64,000 nt of DNA from Lucifuga dentata (Eukaryota > Chordata > Actinopteri > Ophidiiformes > Bythitidae), in NCBI GenBank assembly GCA_014773175.1, contig VXCM01001359.1, positions 62,001 to 126,000 of the forward strand, given 5' to 3'. The notes beneath the pieces were generated by a model. That model was not told where the DNA came from. It did not search any database and worked only from the letters and a program-made list of their open reading frames with translations. Shown here piece after piece: positions 34,966 through 48,570 of this stretch; the first letter of the stretch is position 1, and each line of letters opens with the position of its first letter. Made by a program: the position numbers and the translations under genes.

Positions 34966-36421
34966 GTTTCTGAAATTAAGACTATATGCAGAAAGAATTT
35001 CATCAAAAGAAAAAGTGATTGTCAAAAAATATTTTCATCTGTGTCTAAATGTCTTATGAGGAAAGGAGTCAGAGCCATTTACCCTGTAAGAACCTTCCCT
35101 GACTTCTCTGTTTATGTGGTCAACACTACTCATCTATAGCAGGCTGCATGCCTTAACAGCCTTGTGGATGCATAAAAACACTCTGAAAAAATAGGAAATG
35201 ATAAAGTTTAGCTGCCTTTATGGCCTTTTGAGTTACTAATGATCTTTATATTCTGCTGCATCTGATTGGCAGCTTGCTCTCCATATCTGCTTAGTGAGCC
35301 AATGGGTTCCTAATCCTATCAAAAAGAGTATGACTCTGCATTACTGGGTGGCTACTCTGCCAATTTCCTCTGTGACATGCAGGCGTTTTACCACCTCTCT
35401 CATCTCAATCCCTCAGTCCCAAAGATGAGCTTCAACGCTGCTCTCCACAGCCCCTTTTTTTTTTATTCCTAATGGGTTCTATGACATGGTTATGGGTTTT
35501 GTCCTGTTAAACATTGTGATTGACAGGTCTACGTGCATGTGTGCGTGCATGAGTGTGTGTGTGGCGCGCAGAGTAGGAATAAATGTAGTAATGTTAGAAT
35601 CAATGAGTGAGATGGTTACAAAATGATTGAGTTGATATAATAGTTAATATAATAAAGTTAATAATAATGGTCATAATATTGGCCCATAGTATTGTTAATG
35701 TATTTATAGGAACATCAGATTTTGTATTCTCTACAATGACTGCTGCTTTAACAGCCATGAATTAATAAAGGTTGGATAATCCTTATTTATAAAAAATAAT
35801 AATAATAATAATAAATGCACAAATCTTTAATGTAAAGCTAATGTGCTCTTGTTTGTCAGCAAAAACTGAACTTTTTTAGGTGATGTTGAAAGTCAATTTC
35901 AGAGTTTCATTGTCTGTTACTTTTAGAAAAAGACCATCATGAATGATCTTTGATTCACCATTCACCCCGCTGTGAGTTCATGGTCTTGTACTTGCTTTGA
36001 AATGCCTGAAGGCTTTCTGTATCCCTTGTGGCATTCTTCAGCAAAGAACAGAAGACAATGCCAGTTACAGTATGACTCAATGAGAATTCTGCTGTCTAAA
36101 CATGGTGTCTCTGTGCTCTTGGATGTTTCACCTTGCACCACTGAGTGTTCACTTTTGTCTCTTATGACCACAAACACAGAGATAATAAAAGTAAAAGTAA
36201 AACATAAAGTAAAAATCAGTTGAAAGGAGATGAGAAGTTGGAGAATATCCTCTTTTATAATGACTGATGTGAGATTCATTAAAGGTGAAATAGTTTCGTA
36301 GGTGCATGAGGTGGAGTAAAACCTCCAGTGAATTGAGTCTGAAAAGTCACTTTGTTTTTTCAGCAGGGAAATTCGATAGGCTGATAAATGGTAACATTAA
36401 AGATCAGAAAGGGTTCTGTTT

Positions 36422-36454
36422 AAAGGACCATACCAGTAATATTGCATGTTTGAG
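36422..36454 (+). repeat. 33-bp dispersed motif, copy 1
   Basis: AAAGGACCATACCAGTAATA followed by TTGCATGTTTGAG. Two more copies on the same strand lie at 42183-42215 and 44741-44773. Similarity to copy 2 continues loosely for about 45 bases (ATATACA...CTGA.CAC), so the conserved word is probably the head of a longer repeat. I cannot name the family. Confidence 0.75.
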
Positions 36455-37729
36455 CTCAATATACAGTACATAACCCACATGATGCATTACTGACCACCAT
36501 TTCCCAAAATATACAACCGGAGTGTAAAAGATTAGAATGATTTTTCCTACCTTTCAGACTGCCATTAGTTTCAGTTTATTCCAGTACGCTCTTAAAATCA
36601 ACTTGTAGAGATGTGAAATATGCTTGAGGCAAGTAATCCATCACAACAAACACAATGGGCCTTATGCAAGAACATTTTTGTATTCTTAACTTTCACTTGC
36701 TTTTTTTCATACGGTGGACTCATACAAGTGTGCCACGTCAGATTCAGCAAACTCTCCTAACTTCAGATAACTGTGTAAATCACCTGTGTGAACATGATGA
36801 ATGACACCTGTGTGTAAATGAGCATGTGTTCATGAGAATTGTAAATTAGCATAATTACATGCCCCAGTAATGCTATATAAGGCTACACGTGCAGCAGGAA
36901 TAGGGTTGGACCGGCGAGTCTGTCTGCGGAGTTGCGGCTCTTTTACAGATATGAAGCAGCACAGCACAGCGTGGTAATCTGAACCATGAGAACAACCATT
37001 CATCTGTTTCTGCCAATATATTAACACACTGTCTAAAGACATGCTCTTTTCCAAGGCCCTGACACACTAAGGCATCTACATCAGCCATGACGCACCTGAT
37101 TACACTTCCCATTAAACCTTATACACAGAGACAAATTAACCTTCAATTAGTGCATAATTTAAGTTGTTTTGCAGTTTGAGATGTTTATATTAATATTGCA
37201 GTGTTATATGCCTACAATACCATCAATACCCAATTTAAATTAATGATTATGCTATGAATAAATTTAAAATTATAATTCAAATTGCAGAGTCAACAGGAAA
37301 ATGTGAATGTAATTATGAAGGTAAATTTAGATAGGATTTTGAAACTCAAAATTGCTTCAAAGCAATGAAATATACAATCTGTTAGTGAAAAACGTAGGTT
37401 TGGATAACAGCAGAAATACGCATGACTATACACCAGGTCTGGACCACTCGTAAATTCTGTTTGTGCCTAAGAGAAAATTCAAAATACCAGAAAATTGGTG
37501 AATGCAGCAAGTTCTCCCAAATCATTCGTACAAGCCACTTAAGAATGAATCTGTGCATATGAGTGGTTCTTGCATGAGGCCCAATGTCTGTTAAGTTTTT
37601 TTGTCGATGTAACTTTATTTAACCGATCCACCACGGAGCTGCAAAGGACAATTTATGTCTCCGCCAGGAAATATAGTCCCAGGGGAAGACCACTTTTACA
37701 GAGAAATGACCATGCATAAGTGTTAGCAG

Positions 37730-37768
37730 TTTTTTTTTTTTTTTTTTTTNTTTTTTTTTTTTTTTTTT
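37730..37768. repeat. Poly(T) tract with single N
   Basis: 20 T's, N at 37750, 18 T's. Confidence 0.9.
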
Positions 37769-38709
37769 GTATTGTGTTAAAATATGGTTTTCCTTGGTGG
37801 AGGCCCTGGATAAGCCGAGTCGGCTTCTGTCTCCACCAGCATATTGTTATATATGTGTTGTGTTTTACAGTAATAAATTGTACTAAATAAATAAGTAAAA
37901 ATAAATAAATAATTCTTGATTCTCAAAGCTCTTTCCCTTTACTTAAATTTGATTTTTAAATTTTTATTTTATTAGTTTATATTTAACTGCTTTTTGTTTC
38001 ATTTGTGCTATACATTTAGTCACTCCCATAGAACAAAGTGGCTAAAAACCAATATGTAATTATTATTCAGTATTTACAGACTGTGTTCCAGTGATTGAAG
38101 CATTAACAATTTTCAGCGTGTCTTTAGTTGCATTTCAGAGATGCTCATAAGAGCATCAGGGAGACACACTCATTGTTTGCTAAAGGAGCATTAGTCTACC
38201 AACTATTAGGCTATACAGAGATAATAAGTCATGTTTCCACCTAAAAGCCTTAGTATACTTCAAAAGATGCAAGACAAACTGATGAAAGAACAGGCATCTG
38301 AACACGTCCTAGAACATGTCCTAGTTGCAATCAGCCATATGCTATTTGGACCAATTACTGCCAGGGGGTGGGTATGAAATTTTGAAAAGGACAAAAAAAG
38401 ACAAAAATTAGTTTTGGAGGGCCCTGCGCAGAGAACGCTGAAGGAGCCTGAATCACTGCATCTTGAACTTTAGGCCTACTCAGTATGAAATAACTGGAAT
38501 CTTAAAGGTAAAAGGATTACCTTTTACAGCTGGGGACAATTGGAAAATGTCTCCAGCTGAGTTGTTCTGAAAATAATGACAGTGAATTAATATCAAAACT
38601 GCTATTAAAAAGCCACTATTGGTAAAATAATAAAGAAAAATACATTTTTTATGAAGCTGTTGCTAAATTTATCTTAACTACAACAGAATAAAATGCAATC
38701 AAATGTTTT

Positions 38710-38733
38710 CACACACACACAGACACACACACA

Positions 38734-38777
<44 letters not shown>
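38710..38777. repeat. (CA)n microsatellite
   Basis: About 34 CA units with two AGA interruptions near the left end. Confidence 0.95.
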
Positions 38778-38780
<3 letters not shown>

Positions 38781-40501
38781 ACACATCTCTTCTTTAGCCC
38801 ATTTTAAAGCAGAGACTGGCCAACACAAACATGAGGAGAGACAGCACTTATCAAATCTGTCAGCAGAAGGTATAGGAGCTGGAGCAATGGGAGCTCCTTA
38901 CTTCCTTAAAAACAGCATCTATCTGCCAAACTCCTATAGAGGCTTACCATCATACTGTGTACAGGGTAGTTCATTATGTCATCTCCTATTATTCAAAATA
39001 CTCAAGTAAACTCAAGCCCAGGGAGTAGTAAACAGCCAGACAGTCTGGGTCTAATGGGAGTAAAAGGAAGCAAGGAAGACAGGAGGCATTGCTCTAAGTC
39101 CTCTGTAAGCACATTCTTAGGGACCCAGTCATCTCGCTTTCCTTATAATGATGCTTTCATTAGCCATTGGGATGCCAAACATGTCCCATACGCTAAAATT
39201 GCTAGGGATCTCTCTGTCTCTCTCCTTCTCCCTCTCTTCCTCTCTCCCTTTCTCCCTCTCAGTGACTGATGAGGTTGCAATTTAGTTTTCACCCTCCATA
39301 TTCCTGTTTCCACTTCACTCTGAGGCCATTAATGCAAATTACACTGAGAAAAGAAAGCGAGTAAAAGTGCAAAGGGTAAAAAGTAAACCCACTGAGTGTG
39401 GTTTCAATCTTTAAAAAAACGATTAAATTATTCTCTCTTTTTATGTGCCACTAGGGTCCTTTTTCATAGTCTGAACACTCACTCAAGACAGAGATTGTCT
39501 TGTCAGTGGTTGGAGTACCAAACATTAAAAAAAAAGCCAATGCGTTTATGGAAAATTAGATTCTGATGGAGGAGGAGAAGGATGTGATTCAATCCATTCC
39601 TTCTGGATTATGTGGCTGGTGGGGTTTCCTCCTCCTGGCCCTGATATCCTGTGGTATTGCTCATGGTTGGCACAGGAGGCATGGAGCTTGAAGACTGAAG
39701 ATGGACTCAAAGAGTCATTGACAGATACGGAACAATGGTCCAGCCAGAGATCAGGGAATTTCTAGGCTTGGAGCAATACAAAATACTATTGTTTGATTTC
39801 CTATCCTTGATGGAGATACAGTGGAAGGAATGCAGTTGATATCCCCTGTGGCCCAGTAGTGGTATGGAGCCTTATGATATTCGGTGTGCAAATAAGTCCC
39901 ACGGCCTCTGAAATTCACATAGATTATCATGAGAATGTAACAAATGTAAATGGTGCTGTATTATCTTCTGTAGGTTATCTTTGTCTCTAATGTGCATCTG
40001 TCAATCACATTTCTACCCTTAAAGGACCTGGACTGCCAGGTCAGAGCAAGTCCACCCACTGCAAACCATCTTCCATTCCCTTTGATTAAAAAAAATAATA
40101 AAAAAATAACGCTCTACCTTGTTTCTAGTGTTGGCACCTGGAAACCCAAACACGAACAGATGCTTTCATGTGCAGCAGGCATGATGCATGTGCTGTGGCC
40201 TATGAGTGGACAAATATTTGAGGCCTTGGGAGTTGAGAGGAGAGGTGTTAAAATGATTTCTAGGCAGGGTGAATTTTTAGCAGATATGGGAGGCACTCAG
40301 AGGAGATGCCCCCAAGGCTGATAGGACCCTTTGATCAGAGATGGAGGGACACGCCTGTTAAAAAGCAGCAGCTCCCACTCCCCGTTTCTCTTTGTATTCC
40401 TCCTTTTCTCCATCACTCTTTTCCCTCTGCATCATTCTGCCTATCTCCTCTCTTTTTATCCCTTCTCCACTGCCTCTCATTTTTCCCTGCATTCTCTTCT
40501 G

Positions 40502-40511
40502 TCTCTCTCTT

Positions 40512-40586
<75 letters not shown>
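40502..40586. repeat. (CT)n(CA)n compound microsatellite
   Basis: CT-rich 40502-40555, then CA units to 40586; all long open frames across it, on both strands, are low-complexity artefacts. Confidence 0.95.
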
Positions 40587-40587
<1 letters not shown>

Positions 40588-40750
40588 ACAGAAGGGTCAG
40601 AGAAGCCGTCTTGTTTCCACCATATTCCAGCCCATTCCAGTTCCCAAGGCAGTTGCTCAGTCATGCCCACAAGAGGCAGTGGCACTGGACAGATGGCCCA
40701 TAGTGCTCCCTAACACCAATCATATCCTGAAGATAGGCTGCGGTAATAAG

Positions 40751-40801
40751 CAGACACACATACACATACACACTCACACACACACACACATATACACACA
40801 G
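40751..40801. repeat. Interrupted (CA)n microsatellite
   Basis: CA units with TA and CT interruptions. Confidence 0.9.
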
Positions 40802-42182
40802 GCATGCACAAGCACATGGCCACCTGCAATATATGGCACTTAATGCAACACATGCTCACGGTCACCTGCATTATACATTTACCTGAAAATCACAATAAAT
40901 CCATATGTCCATATATAATAAAAAGGTAAGAGGGCTGAGAAATACATGGCTGTGAACTGATCCTGTGCTGTTCAATATAATGTTTCAACTGCTTTGATTT
41001 TTTTTTTTTTAAACCATTTCCCAGTGATTTGGCTTTAGTGGTTCATTTTATATCTTTTCCAGGGTTGGTGCAGAGTGAGGATTCTCTGACACTGAGCAAC
41101 AGTAGTGAGTAAATTATTCCATTCAATTATCTGAGCATTTGCTCAATATAAATACCATCTGGGTGCTTGAAATAGATTAGTTTAAGGCCATACTAAATTA
41201 TTAAACTATTCCCAATGAACAAGTCCCCATTCCCCTTTAAAGGAGACAGACTTATAGGGTTCACACACAGCCTCTGGTTGTCTGACGCACTCTGCACTTA
41301 AATTGTCTGCCTGGAATACTATAACACGTTCCCACCAGGAATAAGAACATGGCGTCTACCACTGGACCCTCACTTTCTTTCATTGCCTAAACAGTTAACT
41401 CATTTCCCAGATGAGCATGCCTGGCCTAACGTACATGAGAAGAGACATGGGGCACTATATACTTGTGTTCACTGTAAATCACATTAGGCCAGGGTGTGAG
41501 CTATTACTTTGAAGACCAAGGAGGAAAAGACCCCGACCACATTTGTTCTCACTTCCATGTGACCTCAATCACATTCTTGCTTTCACACATGGATTCAGCT
41601 CTGACCGAGAACAGACAAGTGTTTCCTATTCATTTGGCACACTTCCTCTGGAGATCCAAATCAACATGCCAACATATGGCTGCATTGCAATGTGTAAATA
41701 TTATCCTCTAAAGTGCTTTAGCTCCATAATTTAGAGTCTAAAATGCCTGTTTGGTCCCTTCACCTCTTGATCCATGATTCTTTGGCATCCTTTCAACACT
41801 TTCAAAAATAACTAAGTCAGTGACTAAACCAGCCAATCTGTAGTAGTTCTTGAGTTCATTGCTAATGACCACAAATATCCTATGAATATCACGTTTCAAC
41901 AAATTTTCTTTCATGTTTATTGATATAGATTTGGTATTTTCATTCTCAAGGCAAACAACTTAAAAAAAAAAAGTGCCAGTCCTTTAAAATGAGAAAATCT
42001 TACTGTACTCCATGATAAAACAGAAGATATAGTGCCCTTATAAAAAGTCAAAAAGTGTTTGACACATGCATTGATACTTTTTGATGTGAAATAATGTTTT
42101 AAATGTCATTTGTTCATGAATTATTGTTGTGTGGTTTGTTGTAATTCAGCATCCAAATCAGTACTAAGCCCTGTGGTATAAA

Positions 42183-42215
42183 AAAGGACCATACCGGTGG
42201 CTTTGCATGTTTGAG
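42183..42215 (+). repeat. 33-bp dispersed motif, copy 2
   Basis: AAAGGACCATACCGGTGGCT followed by TTGCATGTTTGAG; it differs from copy 1 at five positions, all in the middle. Downstream sequence shares GATATACAACCTGCAT-like wording with copy 1. Confidence 0.75.
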
Positions 42216-42768
42216 TCCAAGATATACAACCTGCATACTTGTTACTTTACTGAACACACTTGATTTAGGTACTCAGGTATGGGTAGAACAGAGATGGAAA
42301 ATGTGCAGTGCTTTGGGCTACAAGGACCAAGATTGGGAAGCACTGCACTATCATTAAATCTGATCAAAAAATACTTTGCACAAAATATCAGAAAACACAA
42401 TTAAATGTTTCTGTCAATCCATTTATAGCTAATTCAAAAACACAGATGTAGACTGCAGTCTGGTTTCAATTGCACCTGTTATATCAACAATTATATGATA
42501 GATATTAACAACATGAACAATTCATTATCACTTCCTGTGACCACCCTGCCTTCCTTTTGTTTGAGAAACATGACTGCATGAATGAGTAATTATGTCTTCC
42601 ATGTCTGGAGACTAATCTATGCAGATTAAACCATTTGTAAGCATTTGGTGTGGAGAGAGGGGAGCCCATAAAGTTTTCAATAGCTCAGGCCAGTTCAGTC
42701 TGTCCACCTACTTACTGAGCCAATATTAATGAAGTTCCTACACTAATTAGCTAGAAAATCAATCTTAC

Positions 42769-42773
<5 letters not shown>

Positions 42774-42803
<30 letters not shown>
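42774..42803. repeat. Poly(T) tract
   Basis: 30 T's with no N. Confidence 0.9.
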
Positions 42804-42807
<4 letters not shown>

Positions 42808-44268
42808 CAGACTTTTTTTTAGGAACCATATAGATACTCCTTCCAAATGAAGAACTCAGCATGACATAGCCTGGATGACTGTAGCTATAATGCTATACAC
42901 CACTGAGTGTGTTTCTTACACTATTACAGCATGACACTCAAAAGAGCAGTGCCTTTTTGTGACTTTGTCAGAAGGCCTTGTTATTCTAAGACTGTCAGTC
43001 CACCAGACATTACATTTTACAGTATGCCATTTACCTTTACTGTATACCTTTTTTTAAAGTACAGATGACTTGTGTGTTTGCAAGCTGTAGGGAAATGGGA
43101 TTTTTTTTTTTTTTAATTCCTTACTGCTCTTCAAACACATTAGTAAAAGCAAACCATTTCTTTACAGCACACAAATCAGATCTATATTATAAGAGTCTCT
43201 CCACTGTGGTTTGGAATAATGACTGTGCTCAGATCAAGATATTAAATTAATAGATGTATACTTTGCATGATTCTTCAAGGATGAAATCTCACAGGAGAAG
43301 GCATTTAATATTCTCACATCAATTAGAAGCAAGTGCCAAATTTATTCAATAGCACAACAGTTGGTTGCACATTCTTTTGATTACGTTTAAACACTGATTC
43401 AAATGGTTAGCCGGTGCCTTGAACAAGTACTGAAATGCTTTACAGTATTTTGCTCAAGTGACAGAATGAGTTTGCTGTTCAAAAGGCTTGTCAATATTAC
43501 AGGCACAAGATCATCACTGCAGATCATGGGGCTCAGGAACCCCCAAACAAGGCCTCCACAATACGATGTTTCATCTACTATTCCCACCAAGTATAGAAAA
43601 AACAGTGATACCAATATTTTGAAAACTAGGGCCAAGACACTCAATCAAACAGCTCATCATCAAAACACAATTTGAAAGAAAAATAACTTCCTCTATGTGT
43701 AAAATCCATTTTTCAAAAACTATGATGAAAATTATTACAGTAAAAGGCAATTTCACCCTTGGGTAAAATTGGGGTGCATGCCCAAGTGTAATGCAGGTTT
43801 TCCTCTGAAATGTTGGATTGGAAACACAGAGATACAAGCCCACATATTGACATATCTTCTCAGTGCACAGTCGTATCAGCTATATGAAAAGGTTCAATGT
43901 TCAACGTGCTTCAACTCAATGCTCCTTTTATGAACATTACCTCCACTCTATCCCTCCACCTTCCATCCTTTCATGGCATAGTCAATGCCAGGCCAAGCTG
44001 CGTTGGATTTGCATATGTTTAGAATGATGACCTTGTTACAGTCACATGAAAAACACTCGTTTGTCTGTTACATGAAGGTAAAGTGTGATGTCCCGGCTTT
44101 GTCTTTGTTGAAGGAAATATATGAAAATAAATGACTGGCCATTACAGTAATACTGTCCTATAAAGGCTCTTGGAAAAATGTGACTATTCAAAAGAAATGA
44201 CACCATTTTCTTTGGGAGATGGATTTCAATAAATTAATAGAGAGAGAGGGAGGGGGAAGAAAGGGGTG

Positions 44269-44366
<98 letters not shown>
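44269..44366. repeat. (GATA)n microsatellite, about 24 units
   Basis: A perfect tetranucleotide array of about 98 bases, preceded by a 30-base purine tract (44239-44268). It is the longest perfect array in the window. Confidence 0.95.
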
Positions 44367-44740
44367 GTGGTGCTTTCCAAGTTACCCCCTTAGGCTCACT
44401 GAGGGGCAGTGAATGGTATTGTATCTTATCTCTCAGAATTCAGGGGGAAAATGTGTTTTTTCTCTTCTCCACTCAGCCTTCCAGCTTTCTGAAGAAGCAT
44501 ATGGCAAACCCAGCAGGAACCCCTTCTCCCCTTCTTTTCTCACTCCAGTAAAGGAGCTGGAGAAAATGGCCTGTCATATTTTGATCATGAGCAGCATCTT
44601 ACCTGCTGACATTTAGGGAGAAAAGGTAGGTGTTCTTATTCACTCAGCTGGCCATTACTTTAAGTGGCAGGAAGTGGTGAGCTCAATGTTAACCTTGTCT
44701 TTTCTTACTTCCCCATTCCAGAAAAAGAGAAAATTGCCTT

Positions 44741-44773
44741 AAATGACCATACCGGTGATTTTGCATGTTTAAG
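44741..44773 (+). repeat. 33-bp dispersed motif, copy 3
   Basis: AAATGACCATACCGGTGATT followed by TTGCATGTTTAAG. The downstream sequence is unlike copies 1 and 2, so only the 33-bp core is shared by all three. Confidence 0.7.
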
Positions 44774-44779
44774 TTGCTG

Positions 44780-47700
44780 ACCAGTTTCTGCCTTCTGACT
44801 TTCTGACAGATATTTTGGAAGAAGCACACTGCAACTGTAGACACACTCTCCAGTGGGGTGTAAGGACTTCAAGTAACAAGAATTGTCTCAGTGGTCCCTG
44901 CAGAGCACAGAAAAAGGGTTATTCTAGGTGATTATAATTTCTGGGTCTTGAAAGGTTAGTGATACTAGACACATTCAGAATTTATGTCCATGCTTTTCAT
45001 GTGTCGACCCTAAAAATTAAGGTCAATAGAAGACCTGCTTTCAGGAAGTAGCACACCCTTCATTTTTTTCCTTTTTCCAATGGTGTGGACATAGTGCTCA
45101 AACTGGAACGTGGCTAGAAGAGAAAATCCCCATGCACCATACTCTACCTTGGGATAGAGCTTAATGATAATGCAGTACATGCTGCACTCTGAGCCCTGTG
45201 GACCTGTATTCTTGGACAGAGATCACGACCTCACAGATCAGATTCACAGATCACGATCAGATTCACAGATCATGACCTCCTGGGCCTGATGGTAGCAGCT
45301 AGCCAGTGCTTTCACAAGATGTCAGCAGCAGTGATTTGTCCACCTCATTTGTAACCATGTCGAGGATTATTTTAAAGAGTATTTGATCTGTGTGGAACCA
45401 AAAAGAACTGCCTATTCATACATTTGCCCAAATTAGTTACTCATAATTTGTTCTGCTTTTGTACTGAAGTGCTGTCATAAACACTGAACACAGCAGATCA
45501 TCTTTGAAAATCTTCCAAGTGTTCAAAGCTGGAAAATAAAAGCTTTGAAGTAATTATTTTTTTCATTTGAATTAAGGTTTCCATTTCTATATTGACTTTC
45601 TTGTTTCTTTGCATCTTCTGTATTTTGCACTGGGCAGGTAGAGTATAGAAAGCTTATGTGATCTCATTCACAACATGTCCTTTTTTTTTCTTTCTTTCTT
45701 TCTTTAAATATGAGCCAATGAGAGCTGTTTTGGATTTAACTATATGTGTAAATAAAACAATAAAACAATGAGCTCAAATAAGCAGAAGAGTTGGGAGTTG
45801 AGTTTCTGTGGGAGAACGAGTACATTGCAGGAGGTCATTTTAATTAGCAATAACATATAAAAATTGATTGATAAACACAAATGGCATGAGAGTGATGTTT
45901 TGCATCCATAACAGCCTGTGTCCATGTTGTAGTCACTGCTGAAGTGTAGTTTGTACTATAGTATGTATGTATGAATATATAAAGACATCATTATGAAACA
46001 GCATTATTCTAAGCGTGACTCATGATTTATTCATGAGATTACCACATATCAAAAAGCAATAAGCAAACATCTATGCTCATGCTTTATTTGATATGCTATA
46101 CTGAACATTTACTGTATTCCCTCATTATCAGGGCAAACTCTTGTCTCGTATACTGTAGACAGAGTGGTGTCTTCTATTGAAAATGTGAATACATAAAACC
46201 TTGAGATTAAATCTTTTTACGCACATGCAGCATGCACGTGCACAGATGTTCATTTATTATTGAATATTGGTATGCCTCCATAGTCAAGCTTTCATGGAGA
46301 TTTTTAAGCCTATTTTTTATATTTTTGGAACTACACAGAACTAATCAGAAAACAGATGTCAATTTTATCAGATATAATCTTGGTGCTGGAAAAGGTTACA
46401 TGTTGGCATTGGTGTCAGGAGCAGAGAGAAGAATGCTACAGGTGCATTTAAAGTTAGTTACAACAGTCACATTACAAGAAATGATTCAAATACACATTTT
46501 GACTGATATGTAACAAAATCAGTTTAACAATGTGATTCAGTGTTCTAGTTCTACTGATAAGTAAAAACTGAAAATGGGATCCAATCGAGATTTAATAGAG
46601 AAACTTATTCACTTTAAAAAGTAACACAACATATGCATTACGATTCTGATAAAATATGAATTTGAGACTTTCAGGCCAGCAATTACGCTTCTTAACCATT
46701 CAAGCTATGAAGGCTTCCATGTCACTTTTATCAGGTTTGGAGAACAGAGTGGTGCAGAGATTTTTTGAAGAGTTAAGAATCTTCACCTTTGGAGTCATAC
46801 AAGTAGGAACAAATCCCAACAGACAACATCTCTTTTAAATGCAGAAAATTTACAAAACATCACATGAAAATAAGATGTATACAGCTCGATGAAGTTGAAT
46901 TTTATGCAGATCCCTTCTTCAGTCTTATCTTCTTTCTTTCTTTTCCTAGTCATTTTTTTTTTTTTCCATCAGTGCTAAAATAGCCAAGTGGCAATACACA
47001 CTTCTGCTGATGTGACATAAAGAAGAGGAACTGTGGGGTTTAATCCCAGGACAGGGCAAACAGGTGACAATAACAACATGTGCTTTCAAACTAGTTAATC
47101 CTCAACATGACTGAAACTATAAATAAAGGTCTGAAGTGTCCTAAGATACAAAGATAATGGATATGGCAAAGAATGATCACTGCAAAAGACTTACCTCCAT
47201 TTCATCCATTATTTTCATATATCAGAACACACACTAGAGTGCATTATGGCTTTTATACCACAGTTGTTTACCACAGGCATCAACTGTGCCCAAATCATCG
47301 TTCCCCTTTTAATGTGAGTTTGTAGTAAATTTAAGATATAATTAGGTCAGTTTTACCAGTTATAGTTGACTGGTGATGTTATAGAGGGGTTATTAAAGTA
47401 CATGCTAGAGGCGTCCATATGTATGACTTTAACAGGCAACTACCATCCAATTAGAAACAAGTACTGTATTTTCCAGCTATGGTATAAGATATTTTAGAAT
47501 TCTATCACAATATTACATTCACCTTGCCAATAGTCACCTCTTCTCACATCTCTGCATATGTCCTCTGAGTTGACTTGCACACTTATGTACAGTCTGTGTA
47601 TGTTTGAATGTATGCTACGTTGGGGAAAAGTGCCACAAGTCCTCCCTGTCTCCTTGTCACAGTAAATGTGCTGTGCATTAAACGCTGAGGAGACCAGGCT

Positions 47701-47800
47701 GTCTAAACTTAGAATATGCTTGATGGGGTCAAATTAGCCATCAGGGCTACGTGTCAGCACACAGACTGAAAGGGGTCTTACTCTGCTATTAACTGTCCAA
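44780..47800. other. Intergenic DNA
   Basis: A small tandem of CAGATCA.GATCAGATTCA words at 45230-45280 and (CTTT)n at 45690-45705; otherwise unique AT-rich DNA without gene signal. Confidence 0.45.
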
Positions 47801-47940
47801 CTGACCTGAGTTCAGCTTCGCAGGTGGGCTGCCATGCACTAATAAGTCTAACTGATCCAAGTTCAAGCTTTAAGAAGCTGGAGTCATGCACCAGCTGGGT
47901 TAACAATCCCTGCCAACAGTGTCACTGACCTGGGTTCAGC
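47801..47940 (+). repeat. Degenerate repeat of a CTGACCTGAGTTCAGC word (three copies)
   Basis: CTGACCTGAGTTCAGC (47801-47816), CTGATCCAAGTTCAAGC (47852-47868) and CTGACCTGGGTTCAGC (47925-47940). The first two also share CATGCAC about 30 bases later, which points to diverged units of about 51 and 72 bases. TGACCT is a nuclear-receptor half-site word, but spacing and orientation fit no standard element well. Confidence 0.5.
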
Positions 47941-48570
47941 CAGAGTTATAAGTGCCAAACAGGTTAATGACACCACAAGCACAATAAAGACACAGTGCAT
48001 TGACCTTGTGCACACTCGGCCTGTCTGCTTTTAGACGACAACAGTCACTGATGACAGAAGTGAGCAAAGCTTCTCGCAAGAATTTTTAGAGTTGCCATAA
48101 ATAAATTTCATGTTCTCCCACAATACATGTCATGGTGTCATCTTTGTGTGTCTGTGTGTAGACACAACCTTTACAAACACAATAACTCATAAATTCCTGT
48201 CTAAAAGAAAAAAAATTGTGCAGCACTTAAATAAATGTATAGCTGCAGAATAAAAACTCTCATTCATTAATTTTCTCACACTTTTGTAATTGCCAACTTA
48301 ATTTTAATGAACTGTGTTGACACAGTAATAGTGGTAATCACTTCAACTCTTGCTTACGACAAGTTGAAACTAATTCATTAATTTATTCATTAAAAAGCTG
48401 AAGTTAACTTAATTTGTGATTAATTTGTGAAGATCAAATTAATATATTTTTTATTTTAAAGTCCCACCCACTGAACTTGTTTCGAGTTCAAATTGCAATT
48501 AGCAGTTTAACCTCCTGTCTTGTGAACACAGCCTTAAAGAAATACTACAACAGGCAATGGTGATCTGAGT

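Larger units (their letters stand above)
35000..38700. other. Intergenic DNA upstream of the cadherin gene
   Basis: AT-rich with short (AAT)n at 35795-35815. A 105-codon minus-strand frame (35962-36279) contains a hydrophobic run and cysteines but no recognised family, and a plus-strand frame overlaps it. Copy 1 of the 33-bp motif lies here. No gene supported. Confidence 0.45.
38780..44260. other. Intergenic DNA
   Basis: CT-rich 39220-39260 and 40380-40560, unique DNA elsewhere, and copy 2 of the 33-bp motif. No gene recognised. Confidence 0.45.

Noticed and set aside
35962..36279. 105-codon minus-strand frame with a hydrophobic segment and several cysteines
   Set aside because: No recognisable family, a plus-strand frame of similar length overlaps it, and no splice or promoter signal stands out.
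40306..40843. Several overlapping frames up to 170 codons, both strands
   Set aside because: They are translations of (CT)n(CA)n simple repeat.
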